Shown piece after piece: positions 1 through 11,040 of a stretch of 64,000 bases of DNA (the stretch's first letter is position 1; each line of letters begins with the position of its first letter). Source of the DNA: Pelecanus crispus (lineage: Eukaryota; Chordata; Aves; Pelecaniformes; Pelecanidae); NCBI RefSeq assembly GCF_030463565.1, contig NC_134676.1:436501-500500 (forward strand), in the 5' to 3' direction. Under the pieces are notes generated by a model. That model was not told the DNA's origin, made no database searches, and worked only from the letters and a program-made list of their open reading frames with translations. The position numbers were made by a program, and so were the translations under genes.

Positions 1-2874
1 TCTTCCTGACATGAATAATTTTTATATGTGGGATGCAAGTGGAAAACACCTTTGACTCGTGACATGAAACAAAGTAAGTACTCTTTGCAGTCTGAAGACA
101 GTGCAGTTGATTTCTATCTCACTCATCTTTAGGCCAACAGCCAGCAAGTGGAGGCTATTTAATTAGAAAGTTTATAAAGGGTGGACTTAGTGCATGAGTC
201 AATGCCTGTTTAATGCAACTAACTATTCTGTAAAAAACAAACAAACCAACCAACCTACACACACCAGAAAACAAAAAGATGCCACTCCAGCAACCTCAGA
301 AACTGGAAATAAATGCACAGTATTCATATACTAGATCCAATAAGTAAATTTCCAAGATTTTCTTTACGTTCTACTAACAAATTCCAGTACTAGCCAGATA
401 CTGCCAAGTAGACAGCTATTTAATCTTATTTGCTTTCTGCTATTATTCCATTCTCCTCACACTTCTTCCACTTCCATACTTTCATCACATATGCTGCAGA
501 TGGAGATTAACCTGTCACTGAAGCAGAGGTGTCCTCAAGCCAGTGCCATAAATTCATAAGGACTTACATTGGTACAGTTGAATTACTATGGCTTTTATTA
601 TGCAGGTAACACACATTTGACTGTTAGCTGACCATTTATAAAACCCATGAAGATGCAATTCACACGAAAAAGACTCAGTATAACTCATGTGTTTCTTCCC
701 CTCATAGGTTTACTTCAGAAAATTGTTGGCATGTCTTCACTACTACCTGGGTTGGTTATTTGAAGTTGAAAAGATTGCATTAGCAAACATATATTCTGCA
801 ACAGATATATCTATGGAGCCCCAGACTCTCTCTTTTGCCCAGGTGTTCTGGCAAAGAAAGAATGTGCCGGGCTTTGACTAATTTACCTTTCCTGATTGGT
901 ACACGTCTAAGATTGTGATAGCCTTATTACGATCCGAAAAAGTGACTGTAAGGAAGATCTATCACTTTGTTACCTGCCAAACCTTATTCCAGACCTCAGT
1001 CCTGTTTCCTCAGAGTGCAGCTAACCCTCCTTCCATTCCACAGTATCTAGGTTTTCTAAAGTGCCCAGGCCTCCAGCAAGCATGCGCTTCTGTAGTGTAC
1101 TGTTCTGACCTTCTAGGTAAGGTAGGACTTCTTTCTAGGAAGGCAGAGAACCTCATTACATTCTCCTTTACCCAAATACCTTTCTTCTCAGACTGGCAGC
1201 ACACAGATGAAGAGGAAACAAACAGTCCTGACTATTAGGCCAGAGCCCATGGGGCAGACATTCAAAACAGACTGTGCGAGTCCAGTCACTAGCGAGTTAC
1301 AACAAGAGGTAAGCAGGTAAACAACAAGAGTTAAAGAATTGCTCTTCTGGTCCAAGAATTCTCTAAGAATTAAAAGGATCTGAGACTATGTACGTTTTCC
1401 ATCTATCTATTCTTATCCACCACTGTGGAACTTCATTTCTCTTCTGTTTTTGTGACCAGCATAAGAGCCCAATAATTGGATACTGCATTTTGAATCAGCC
1501 CTCTTTCACAGCTGTGCAAGACAGCAATGGGGACCCAAGTGCCTCTAACAAGTGGGAAGACAGACTTTCACAAGACAATGTTTTTGCCACTCACCATGAG
1601 ATGTACCCTGGAGATCACAAACTTCAAGTCGTGCCCACCGACTGAACACAAAGGAAGATTCACTGTTCACTCGACAGATGTAGAAGCCAGAATCGTTTAC
1701 ATTCACTGGATTCAAAACCAGCTCTGGAGAATTGCCATGGGGAACCTGAATTACAAGTGAACCAAGAAATATTTAAATTCAGATTGATTTAGTCTAAGCC
1801 AGGATCTAACATTAGAATATTTATTTCAATATCCGTAACACCAGTCTCAACTTCTACATTTACTTGAAACTTTTGGATGAGAAAGTCTTGTCCTACGTAT
1901 TTAGTAGCTCAGAGACAGGCTTTCTTCCAAGAATAATTCATATGCCTCCATTTAAGACAATTCTGAGCTTTTTAAGTCATTCACTCTTCCTGAAATTAAT
2001 ATTTTTTACCTTTCTCCACAAATAACTCTGAATAATTTCTTCAGCAGTACTCCAACCAGCATGTGTGTTATATTCAGCTCTAGTCTTAAGATATATTCAG
2101 CTATGACCAGGAAACTGTAACTTTCTTTCACAGAAAAATAATTTTTTACTACATCTATATTTTAACTGTAATGAGCAGGAAATTACTGTAATCATATTTT
2201 TAAGCCATATTTTGGATGATCTAGATAAACTTTTAGAAAAGCGTGGAAAATGAGTTAAAAATTTCAGTCCTAACAGCAATTTAAAATATGATAAACTTAC
2301 TGCATTTCTAAAAATAGTACTTACAATAAAATAACATTAAGAAAAAAAGTGCATCTTGTAGAAAGATACTAGGACCAGAAATATGGGCATAAGTGCTGCC
2401 ATTCAAATTCCAGAGACACCAGCTCACATGCATTCCAGTATTTTACTGAAGAATTCTGTGGCACCGCCGAGCTCAGGCCTTCAACTGTTCATTCTTACTA
2501 AACCAGTTTCCATCTGTCCAAGACCAACAGTGACTGGATTTGTTCCAGTGTGGAAGTTTCTCAGTAGCCTGTGTTAAACTTCTTGGTAGGCCGAGAGACA
2601 ACTAAACTTCGTTTCCTTACTGTCACATTCCAACATTAGCCTCCAAGGACGAAGTGGTCTGAATATAAGGAACCACCTTGCTGTTTTAGCACGCTGATAG
2701 GGTCATTATGCAGCATTTCTTAAACTTCTATTTTTATTAGTATATATAGCAATCTTCTCTCCTTGTAAATAAGAGTAATGGTCTTAAAAAAAAAAACAAA
2801 CCCACAGTATCATCCAAAATCATTACCTATTATTTTCACCATTTAAAAACCCTATATTCGGTATCAACTATTAC
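1..2874 (-). other. MALT1: MALT1 intron 3, partial
   Basis: This is AT-rich sequence to the left of MALT1 exon 3. I searched the minus strand for the next MALT1 exon (the end of the Ig1 domain, with its DAGFYxCRV type motif) and did not find it. The short open frames here, including those at 915-1238 and 1388-1760, show no family resemblance and no convincing splice context. No repeat family was recognised. Confidence 0.6.
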
Positions 2875-2996
2875 CTCTTTTTCCTGTTTGAACCACTGGT
2901 AATGCACAAATGGGTGTCCTGTTGCCCAACAACATAGCTTGACGACCTGACCAGAGAGCACTGCTTGAGAGTCTGGCTGTACAACAATCTTTATAC
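2875..2996 (-). CDS. MALT1: MALT1 exon 3, start of first Ig domain
   Basis: This exon encodes the first part of the Ig1 domain of the paracaspase MALT1, the protease and scaffold subunit of the CARD-BCL10-MALT1 complex in NF-kB signalling. On the minus strand the translation contains IKIVVQPDSQAVLSGQ, VVKLCCWATGHPFVHYQW and FKQEKE. Human MALT1 has nearly the same segment (IKITVNPESKAVLAGQ, then KLCCRATGHPFVQYQWFK). The B-strand cysteine and core tryptophan of the Ig fold are present. The exon is bounded by an AAAG acceptor at 2997-2998 and a GAG/GTAA donor after 2875. It is 122 nt long and enters in phase 1, which matches the single base left over from exon 2, and it ends in phase 0. The next exon, which should finish the Ig domain, was not found to the left and is probably outside the window. 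Confidence 0.93.
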
Positions 2997-3973
2997 CTTT
3001 AAAAAAGAGTTTACACGTAGGAAAGTTATTAAGAAATAAAATTCCACAATTTAAATTTGCATTTAAATTGTCCTTTGAGCAAAGAAAGTTTCTGCCATTA
3101 AATATACTTGAAAATAATTTGTTTGTACTGTATATACACCGGTTCCAATTAGTTCTATGACTTTAAGATACTCAAAATTGTCTTCCATTATACAAAATCC
3201 ATGCTTAAATTGATCTCTACAGAGTTTATCAAAGATTTGAAGTGGATCATTCAGACATTTTAATTTTAGGACACTTCAATCCCTTTCGCTCTCTACTCAA
3301 TAAAGCAAATAATACTTCCAATAACATCACAGATCCCTTCCGGGAAATGTATTCCCAGTTTTAAGACTTTGCTCACTCCCAACAACTTCTTGGAATTGTT
3401 AATCTTCAGATTAAGATTAAGCACAGCCTGAGGGACGGATCAAGACAGTAAGAGTTAGGTTAACTACAACATAGTGCATTTTCTAATATTCCTCATGCAA
3501 CCTGATCGGTTGAAACACTGGTTTCAGCTTTATGCCTTTGACTCCTGTAGAACACAGGGCTGGGATTTTCTTTTGCCAGTCTGCAAGGTAAAATTTTCCA
3601 CTTCAAATTTTAACTGCCAGGAAATAGCATGAGTGAAATTCTGACACCGGTCTATGATCCAGTTGTTTTCTTAACCTAGACCATTCCAGAGATCTAGTTA
3701 CCGCATGACCCCAAACACAGATCCACTGGTATAACCAAGGTCATCAGAAGAAAAGGAGGGGGTGGAAAAAAGTCAACTACAGAACAGGAAGTTTAACCTC
3801 ACATTGCTGTCAAAGAATACATGGACCTATGACCAAGATGTTCAGCAACACTGAGCTGGTAAGCCATCAAAAATCATTAGTTTAAAGCATTATTTGCTAT
3901 GGATGGTAAAACACATTTAACAACCCCAGCGGGCCACAAGCAATACTACACATTAATGACTAGTTGCTACAAC

Positions 3974-4557
3974 ACTAGCGTTGTGGGTTAACCCCGGTGG
4001 GCAGTTAAGCACCACACAGTCCCCCACCCCCAGTGGGATGGGGAAAGAGGGAAAGGAAGAATAAAACCAAGAGAATTTGGAGATCAAAATGAAACAAACA
4101 AACAAAAAATAACAGCAATTGTTTAATAAGTGAAGGATGAGTGGAAGAATACGGAAGAAAACAAAACAAGTGACGCAAGGGCAACCACTCACCACCTCCC
4201 ATGGACAGACCGATGCCCAGCCAGTTCCCAAGCAAAAGGTGGCTAGGCCCTCCAAAAGTCCCTCTTTCCCCTTTTATTGCCAAGCATGACGTCATATGGT
4301 ACGGAATACCTCTTTGGCTAGTTCGGGTCATCTGCCCAATTGCGTCCCCTCCCAGCCTATTGCACACCCCCAACCTATTCACTGGGGGCGCAGAGTGAGA
4401 AACAGAGAAGGCTTTGACGCTGTGCAAACATGGTTCAGCAAAAGCTAGAACACCAATGTGTTACCAGTACTGATTTGGTCAAAAATCTGAAACGCAGCAC
4501 CATATGAGCTGCTATGAAGAAAATTAACTCTATGCTAGCTAGGCCCCGTACAACTAG
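3974..4557 (-). mobile_element. Solo endogenous retrovirus LTR with 5-bp target duplication
   Basis: A 574-bp LTR (3979-4552) is flanked by a 5-bp direct repeat, actag, at 3974-3978 and 4553-4557. It resembles a solo LTR family widespread in bird genomes (starting TGT and ending near GGGTTAACCCACAAC on the minus strand), recognised from memory. The minus strand is the likely sense strand: there it has a TATA-like GGCAATAAAAGGGG at about 4270-4285 and, further on, an ATTAAA polyadenylation signal at about 4125-4130. The terminal CA appears as CG, a small mutation. A 5-bp target duplication fits an ERVL-type integrase. No internal retroviral genes are present, so this is the product of LTR-LTR recombination. 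It lies inside MALT1 intron 2, in the same orientation as the gene. Confidence 0.8.
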
Positions 4558-7500
4558 TTACAGAAAAAGCACAGAAATAGTGAACGGTACAGAGGCACTT
4601 CATTACCATTTCATTACTCTCAGAAATGAATAATCGGATACAAAGTAAGTATACATACCAAAAATTTCTTTTTTTTTAAGAGTCAGTCTAATTTCCCTGT
4701 TTTGGGAGAAAGTAGTTCCTTGTTTACAGTTGCAGCTGGAAAGTGTAGTCTGGTACAGAAGCAGTATTCCAGATTGCTGGGGGAATAATCTTACAGAATA
4801 GTACAGAGTAAACCAGAAGCTGTGTAAAAAAAATAGCTGCAGAGAGATTGCAGATATCCTGGTACGAGACTCAAGATTATAATTTGCTCCAAGCCTTCTT
4901 ATTACACTCTGCGAGGAGTTTTCTTTTTGTCTGCTTTTTTCCCCCTGATGTGTTTAATGGCTTAGTTGCACATCAGAACTTTTTCCTAACAGAGAATGTT
5001 TTGAGGAAAGAAACCATAACAATTTGATCAACTGGCTGAAACCTTAGCAAAATCCCATGTGGTCAACAGACCGAAACAGAGATTAGATGACATTTGGAAA
5101 CCACATAATCTTTGTCTAGCAGGGAAGCGAGCTATATTAAGTTCCTCCACACGCAATCCTATTCTGAAATAGTTGATCGCGCAGGCAGTCAAAGCAGCAA
5201 CAGGACTTGAAAATTACCTGCCTTTCTTTCTCTAAAATAACTTCCCTCTATACCCTAGCCCTGAAGATCGCTACCTCATTTCCTCATTTAACACTTCCTC
5301 CGCTGTTTTTCATAGTTAAAGGGAGTGTGTTAAGTACAGTTTTTGAGCATCACAATCACCTAACATTAACCAACACAAATGGGAATTATATTGTTTCAAT
5401 TTAAAGGACAGAAAAATTAAGAAGACTTGCTCTTTCCAAAGAATTCCACTTTTTTTTTTTAAAAAAATCTCTCCTGACTTGCATCACTAACATCTCTTTA
5501 GCAAGTACTTGAGAAAAAGAAATTCTCTGAACGATTAGTATTTTGCACTCCTTGGAAGTATTACAAACAAGTTCTAAGAAATCTGATTCATAATTTCTTC
5601 AGTTTCATTTATTTTCCTGCAATTCATTCAGCAACATGCAGCTACTTCCTGCAAGCACTGCAGAATTTAATGGGTCAAAAAGAAAACCTTTTGGCTCAGT
5701 TTTCTGAATGATTACTAAGATACACTAACAATACTTTGATTTTCCTTGGAAAATGCAAAGCTCAAGTTTTACCACTGAGGATTGCAAACTGACATTTATG
5801 GTTACCAGACTTCAAAACACGCAGTGCAAATTAAGTACTCGTAATCTTAACTATAAGCCAACTGTTATGTTCTTAACTTACACATTGGTAAGCTTTTTTG
5901 GTCATTTCTGGAAACTCAGCCTCAGTTACGTTCAGATTGAAGTGCCTAAACTGCTGTAGTAAGAGACCTGCCTGCAGAGGAAAACCACCTCTTTGCTCGT
6001 TTCAATCCCCACAACTCAGTGAGGCTGCACAAGGACTAAACTGCAATACCACAAACTGCATATTAGACCTTTTTTCCTTCTTAGCCTGCAAGAAAGCTCT
6101 TTGCATTTCATTCATTTCCAGCAAGTTCGCAACCTGACAAGATAAAAAAAGGGAAGAAAAAGGACAGAGAGGTGACACAAGGAACAATATGCCTAAGGCT
6201 TTCTCACTACCAAAAAGGAGAAGTTTTAAGGTTATTATGACTACTCTTTTGTGTCTTTATAGGAAGAAGATCTTCTATGGACTTAATGCAATGTGACAGG
6301 CAAGCCTCTAAGCTCTGAGAGACAAACAAGCTCTGGAATTTGGTTCTGGGAGCCTATGATTCTCCGAGAGATCCCTCGTATTGCTGCAAACAAAGTGAGG
6401 TCCCAGCTTGTAACAATGCATCTCTGCCATAAAGGTACTGAGGCAAAGGTGCTTTGGCATCACTGCCCAAACAGACCACTAAGCAGCATCAACACTGTAC
6501 ATAGGCTCACAAAGGTTTGTGTCTTTTTAACTACATCAACACGGCTGGTAGAAAACAGTCCAACAAACCAGTATGACAGCTACAAAGGTCTTATATTAAA
6601 CAATGCCATTCCTAAAGGAATCTGAGCAACACTTAAGCTCTTTTTGGTATATTAGAACAGATGGGCAGTTATGAATTCGCACTTTGACTTCAAGCATCAA
6701 ACACCCTGTAACCTTTAAATCAACTCATCACAAATATCAAGGCCTACCACTTATTTTTAAATAGTTTAAAATTCTTTTTGATGTAAACTTTCTTCAGATA
6801 CCCTTTGCTTTGATTTATCTTGGTTCCAGTTTCTCAGTCTCTAAGAAGCTACCCAGTCCTCCTTAGAGGAGGCTGAATCCATTCTATCACAGACCATACT
6901 GTTCTGCAAGAGATTAATTTGTAACAAGACCATCTCTGCAGTTCCAAGGGGTCTTGACAAAAGTCTACTTATTGGCTGCTTCTCCTCAATACAAGGATAT
7001 CTTAGCTATCTATCCACTTCCCTAATTGATAACACTACCTCACAATTCTGCTATGTAGCAAGTTCCTGCTTTACCCAGGATTTAGTCTTCATTACATATT
7101 TCAAAATGTAAATTGACTGACAGCCACACAAAAATCCCTAATTCAACGGTGGTGATACTGGAGATGATCACAGATCAATCAAGCACAACATTTTGGCTCC
7201 GTGCAGGCATTCGGCAGTACAAATGTGAACCAGGACCACTCTGCCAGTAACCACCGTATGGAGAACAATAAAAAGGAACAAGCAGGACAGCATGCTACCA
7301 CCTATGCCTCCACCTCAACTCTTGCCCCTATGAGGGCAATCCAGTCACACTGACGTAACACCAGTTACCTTCTCCCTGCCAAGCCTACAGTGATATCCTT
7401 CAGCTAGACTAAGCTATCACGTAACTCAGTCACACCTCACTCAACACACCATGGTCCTCCTAGTACAGGAAGAAGCAGTAGCCTTAACTAGATGAAACAG

Positions 7501-8191
7501 CTGCAAAGCATTACTATAATTTACTTGAAAAATTCCAAGGTTGTCTTAACAATGGTTCTCAGCCCATGGCTTCTTTTCTCACACTGTCCAAAGAACAGGA
7601 CAGCTATCAGTATGGCAAAGAGCTTGCTACTCTCATTTCCACTCCCTGCTCTGAAGAGAAGCTTTTGCAACTTCCTAGTAGGCTGAATTTTGCCACATCC
7701 TGAAAGAGAAGGACATAAAAAGGGCCCTGGTTTGTACTACAGCAAGAAGCACTTGGTCTAGATGGTCTTACCTGTGTATCCCCTTGCATTGCCCCACTTC
7801 CCAGACTTTCTGTGAAGAAGCAAGCTGAATGTGTTAGCAGAAAATAATCTAGTTCTATTCGAAGTCAGTCTGTTTTTCCATCCAATTAGCAAGTTGGACT
7901 GGATCCAATACGCACTAGAACTGGCACTAATCGGACCCTTCCCCTTCAATTAGGGTAAACTATGAAATGCAGTTAACAAAACCTACAGCCCCGACAGATG
8001 GCTGGCAACACTACTTGTCTTTCTAACTCAACCATTTTAGTTCTATAAGCATCTCCCAAAGGCATAGTTTGATACAGAACCCAAGTCAGCAGAGGGAATG
8101 ACAGCACCCGCCATATCCATGCAGCCAAGTCCAAGTCTATAACAATACTGCATTAAGCCTGCTTACCTACTTGGCTTACTTTTAATCCCGG

Positions 8192-8230
8192 AATCATATG
8201 ATTACCAATTAGTATGGTAATCATATGAAT
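8192..8230. repeat. Short inverted repeat in MALT1 intron 2
   Basis: Two 16-base arms (8192-8207 and 8215-8230) are reverse complements with one mismatch, around a 7-base AT-rich loop. The core is ATCATATGATTACC. No transposon family is recognised. It may be a chance or slippage palindrome; nothing around it indicates a gene. Confidence 0.6.
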
Positions 8231-8344
8231 ACCAACTACTAGAATTCAAACACTAAACATGTTTTTACTTACTGCAGGAAACAAATACTTCAGCGTTTCC
8301 AGTGTAAGCCATACAGTTGCAATGAAAGCACAACCAGAACTGAC

Positions 8345-8511
8345 CTGAATGGCTGAGACACTGAAGAGCCTCTGTATGCTCCAGGGCCTGCAAGAACTCC
8401 ACAAGCTCCACCACAGTGCAACCCCGATCTCCCAGTAGTTTCAGGAGACTCCAGCTGGGACTTCCTTCTGGCTCCAGCACTTTGAGGGAACACTGCTCTA
8501 AATCCAGCGGG
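8345..8511 (-). CDS. MALT1: MALT1 exon 2, death domain
   Basis: This exon encodes the main part of the N-terminal death domain of MALT1, which binds BCL10. The translated minus strand reads LDLEQCSLKVLEPEGSPSW, then LLKLLGDRGCTVVELVEFLQ and ALEHTEALQCLSHSG. Human MALT1 has LDLEQCSLKVLEPEGSPS, KLMGEKGCTVTELSDFLQ and AMEHTEVLQLLSPPG, so the identification is secure. The acceptor is ATTTTGTAG before 8511 and the donor is ATTCAG/GTCAGT after 8345. The exon is 167 nt; it completes a serine codon begun in exon 1 (AG plus C) and leaves one base for exon 3. All three exons are therefore in phase. No disruption is visible. Confidence 0.96.
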
Positions 8512-9168
8512 CTACAAAATAATACGAGAAAGTCATGGCGTAGACCTTCTTACTACTTTTTCCTCAGAAAGAAGCAGAGTTAAAAATCACTTGCAGACAA
8601 GCAAAAAGATTAAAATAAAAACAGACATGGGAAATTCCTAGCTGATTTGGACATATTTGCAGTATCTCCTTCAAGTTTCAGGAGTACAGAGGCTATACAG
8701 TGACACCTCCGCAGACAGAAAGCGGTATTAGCGAGTTGCGTGCTACAAAACAAGAGATGCTTGTACCTCACAATTCTCACCAAATGTATTAAGAAAACTT
8801 CTAATTTTCACTTTTTAAAGTGTCAGCAGAAAAACAAGTACAGCACCCTTCATTTTCATGTGCCTAGTTCAGAAGCGGTAAAAAGTGAGTCAGAATCTAA
8901 GTTGAAAGTCCAGGAAGACTTTGATTTTTCAGAGTAGTTGTTGAAACAAGTGACTGCTGCAGCTTAACTGATACACATATCTACTGCTACAGTGCAGTTA
9001 ACTGCTCCAATAAATTAATCTCCATGTATAAACATGAACAGTTTTAAATTCTGGCGTTAAGCCTTCATGCAGATTAAAATAGCAGATTAAATCATAGCAG
9101 ATTAAAATAACACAGATAATAAGGAAATGAATACAGCTACGGAAACGGAATGCAAGTTTATATAGAAA

Positions 9169-9443
9169 CATAGAATCGTTTAGGTTGGAAAAGACCTTTA
9201 AGATCATCCAGTCCAACCATTAACCTACACTGCCAAGCCCACACTAAGCCAATCAAGGGTAGACCAGACTGAACCATGTCCCCAAGTGCCACCTCTGCCC
9301 GTTTTTTGAACACTTCCAGGGATGGGGACTCCCCCACCTCTCTGGGCAGCCTGGTCCAATGCTTGACCACCCTTTCCGTGAAGCAATTTTTCCTAATTTC
9401 CAACCTAAACCTCCCCTGGTGCAGCCTAAGCCCATATTTTCCC
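9169..9443 (-). mobile_element. CR1 LINE 3' fragment
   Basis: This is the 3' end of a chicken-repeat-1 LINE in minus orientation. Plus-strand landmarks are CATAGAATCGTTTAGGTTGG followed by AAAGACCTTTAAGATCATCC, the reverse complement of the CR1 terminus. It is 5'-truncated, as CR1 copies usually are, ending near 9443. It matches the CR1 at 11262-11802 with about ten mismatches over about 250 bp when compared by eye, so both belong to one subfamily. The open frame through it is a known feature of the CR1 tail sequence and not a host gene. Confidence 0.93.
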
Positions 9444-10025
9444 ACTAAAAAGATTCATCAGTGTTTCTTTCATTAAATCACAGTGGCATGCAATGCTGGA
9501 GGGGAGATATTTTCACTCGTCAAACAGACCTTCACAGTATTTTACTGGATAATACACACAAACAAAGGCCCTACGAAGGGGTCACACTGTAGTCCTCAGG
9601 TTCTATTTCCCTATATTAACAAATATAGTCATAATAGACAAAGGACGCATCTTCACAACGTACATTCAGTGCCGCGCTTGAAATGCCTCATTTTTTTGAG
9701 ATACCACCCTCTAACACAAAGTCTTGAAAAACCACAGGAAGTAAAACGATCAGGAAGCAATCTACGTGACCTGGGAAGAAGGAGTTGAAGAAAATGGATG
9801 CGTTTGCCCTGATACAGGCAAGAGGAGCTGCAGGGAGCAGCCGACACCCGCTGCCCACGCTCCCCGTCCCGGGCACGCCGCTGGCTGCATTCGCGCCCAG
9901 GCAGGCCGGGCGAGGTACGAGGGGATGCCAAGGCGGCCGAGCAAGCACCCCCAGAGACGGCTCCGTGCCCCCAGCCCCCGCGCAGGGCCCGGCTGGGGGT
10001 GCCCCGGCCTCTGCCACACCAAAGG

Positions 10026-10070
10026 CAGGGCTCGGGGGGCCGGAGGGCTCGGGGGGCCGGAGGGCTCGGG
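10026..10070 (+). repeat. 17-bp G-rich tandem repeat
   Basis: About 2.5 copies of a 17-base unit, agggctcggggggccgg, lie in the GC-rich start of MALT1 intron 1. The repeated GGG and GGGGGG runs on the plus strand have G-quadruplex potential. No coding role is visible. Confidence 0.8.
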
Positions 10071-10339
10071 CAGAAGCGGCGACACAACAGCGGCAGCCTG
10101 CGGCTGCTGCTCTGCGCTCCCGCAGGAGCTTCCAGAGGCGCTGGCAAGAAAAGACGCCCCCCCCCGCAGCGCTCACGGCCCCGGGGCGTTCAGCGACGGC
10201 CGAGCGCGGCCTCGGCGGAGGCCCCGGGGACCCTGCGGCCGGCGCGGCCCCCGCCCCGCGGCCCCAGCCCTCGCTCCGCCCGGCCCCGCGCCCCCGGAGC
10301 CCCGCGGCTCCCCCGCAGCGTCCCCGCCGCAGGAGCCGG

Positions 10340-10380
10340 CCCCCGCCCCCGCCCCCGCCCCGGCGCCCCCCGCCCCCCGC
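10340..10380. repeat. CCCCCG hexamer run (GGGGGC on MALT1 sense strand)
   Basis: This is an imperfect run of CCCCCG hexamers followed by GCCCCCC variants. On the MALT1 sense strand it reads as GGGGGC repeats starting about 55 bases after the exon 1 donor, so it would be transcribed in the first part of intron 1. Four or more G-runs make it a plausible DNA or RNA G-quadruplex. Confidence 0.8.
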
Positions 10381-10435
10381 GCGGCCCAGGGCCGCCGGCC
10401 ACCCCGCAGCCGCGCTCCCCGCGGGCCGCCCTCAC

Positions 10436-10596
10436 CTCAGGCGCACCCTGCCGCGGCTCCCCGCCCGCTGCGCCAGGTCCCGCCAGCCCTTGCCGGGCGC
10501 GGCGCGGTCCAGCAGCTCGCTGAGCCTCCGCAGCAGCGGCTCCGCCAGGCGGCTGAGGGGCAGGGACCCCGGCGTGCTCCGCACCGGCTCCGACAT
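10436..10596 (-). CDS. MALT1: MALT1 exon 1, start codon and death-domain start
   Basis: This is the first coding exon of MALT1: 53 codons plus two bases. It starts at an ATG in a GGGGCGATGT context, with G at -3 and no G at +4, so the start context is moderate. The residues [25 protein letters not shown] and AGSRGRVRL match human [36 protein letters not shown]. The bird N-terminus before this block is shorter than the proline/alanine-rich human one. The donor is CTGAG/GTGAGG at 10435. Intron 1 begins with a run of GGGGGC repeats about 55 bases downstream of the donor, and a pentanucleotide array begins about 87 bases upstream of the ATG. The exon lies in the CpG island between two inverted CR1 copies. 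The transcription start is not resolved from sequence. Confidence 0.93.
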
Positions 10597-10682
10597 CGCC
10601 CCGCTCCTGCCTCCCCAGCGCCTGCGAGCCTCGGCCCGCCCGGGGCGGTGCTCCCGCCCGGAAGGACGCGCCGAGCGCAGCC

Positions 10683-11040
10683 GCACGGCGCAGCACGGCT
10701 CGGCTCGGCTCGGCTCAGGCACAGCGCAGTGCGGTGCGGCACGGCACGGCACGGTGCAGGGCAGTGCAATGCAATGCGGCGCAGGGCAGTGCAATGCGGT
10801 GCAGCACGGCTCGGCACGGCACGGCACAGCACAGCGCGGTGCAGGGCAGTGCAATACGGTGCAGTGCAATGCAATGCGGTGCAGCACGGCACGGCACGGC
10901 GCAGGGCAGTGCAATGCGGTGCAGCACGGCTCGGCTCGGCTCGGCTCAGGCACAGCGCGGTGCGGTGCAGCAGGGCACGGCACGGTGCAGGGCAGGGCAG
11001 TGCGGTGCAGCACGGCGCGGTGCAATGCGGTGCAGCGCGG
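10683..11040. repeat. Degenerate pentanucleotide minisatellite at MALT1 promoter
   Basis: About 358 bp are built from five-base units such as cggct, cggca, gcagt, gcaat and gcggt, all variants of a GC-anchored pentamer. A longer block (cagcacggctcggctcgg and what follows) recurs about 230 bp apart, at 10691 and 10922, and a gcagggcagtgcaatgcggt-like block recurs several times, showing higher-order duplication. The period of five with no stop-forming units keeps several frames open on both strands, which creates spurious long open frames. The array lies 87-444 bases upstream of the MALT1 ATG, so it is in the promoter or 5' UTR. Copy number probably varies between individuals (inference). Confidence 0.9.

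Larger units (their letters stand above)
2997..8344 (-). other. MALT1: MALT1 intron 2
   Basis: This 5.3-kb intron is defined by the exon 2 donor and the exon 3 acceptor, whose phases agree. It contains a solo LTR (3979-4552) and a small inverted repeat (8192-8230), annotated separately. The rest is AT-rich, with no open frame resembling an exon and no other repeat that I can name. Confidence 0.85.
8512..10435 (-). other. MALT1: MALT1 intron 1
   Basis: This intron lies between the exon 1 donor (CTGAG/GTGAGG) and the exon 2 acceptor. Its 3' part is AT-rich and carries a CR1 tail (9169-9443). Its 5' part, from about 9.8 kb, is a GC-rich extension of the promoter CpG island. That part includes a 17-bp G-rich tandem repeat and a GGGGGC run near the donor. 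Several long open frames on both strands here reflect high GC content and have no recognisable domain. Confidence 0.85.

Noticed and set aside
4379..4393. CTCF-like sequence within the LTR (tcactgggggcgcag)
   Set aside because: The spacing is one base short of the CTCF core, so it does not fit the motif.
9158..9445. 95-codon frame with apparent conservation to a plus-strand frame at 11.5-11.8 kb
   Set aside because: The similarity is shared CR1 LINE sequence, not a gene family.
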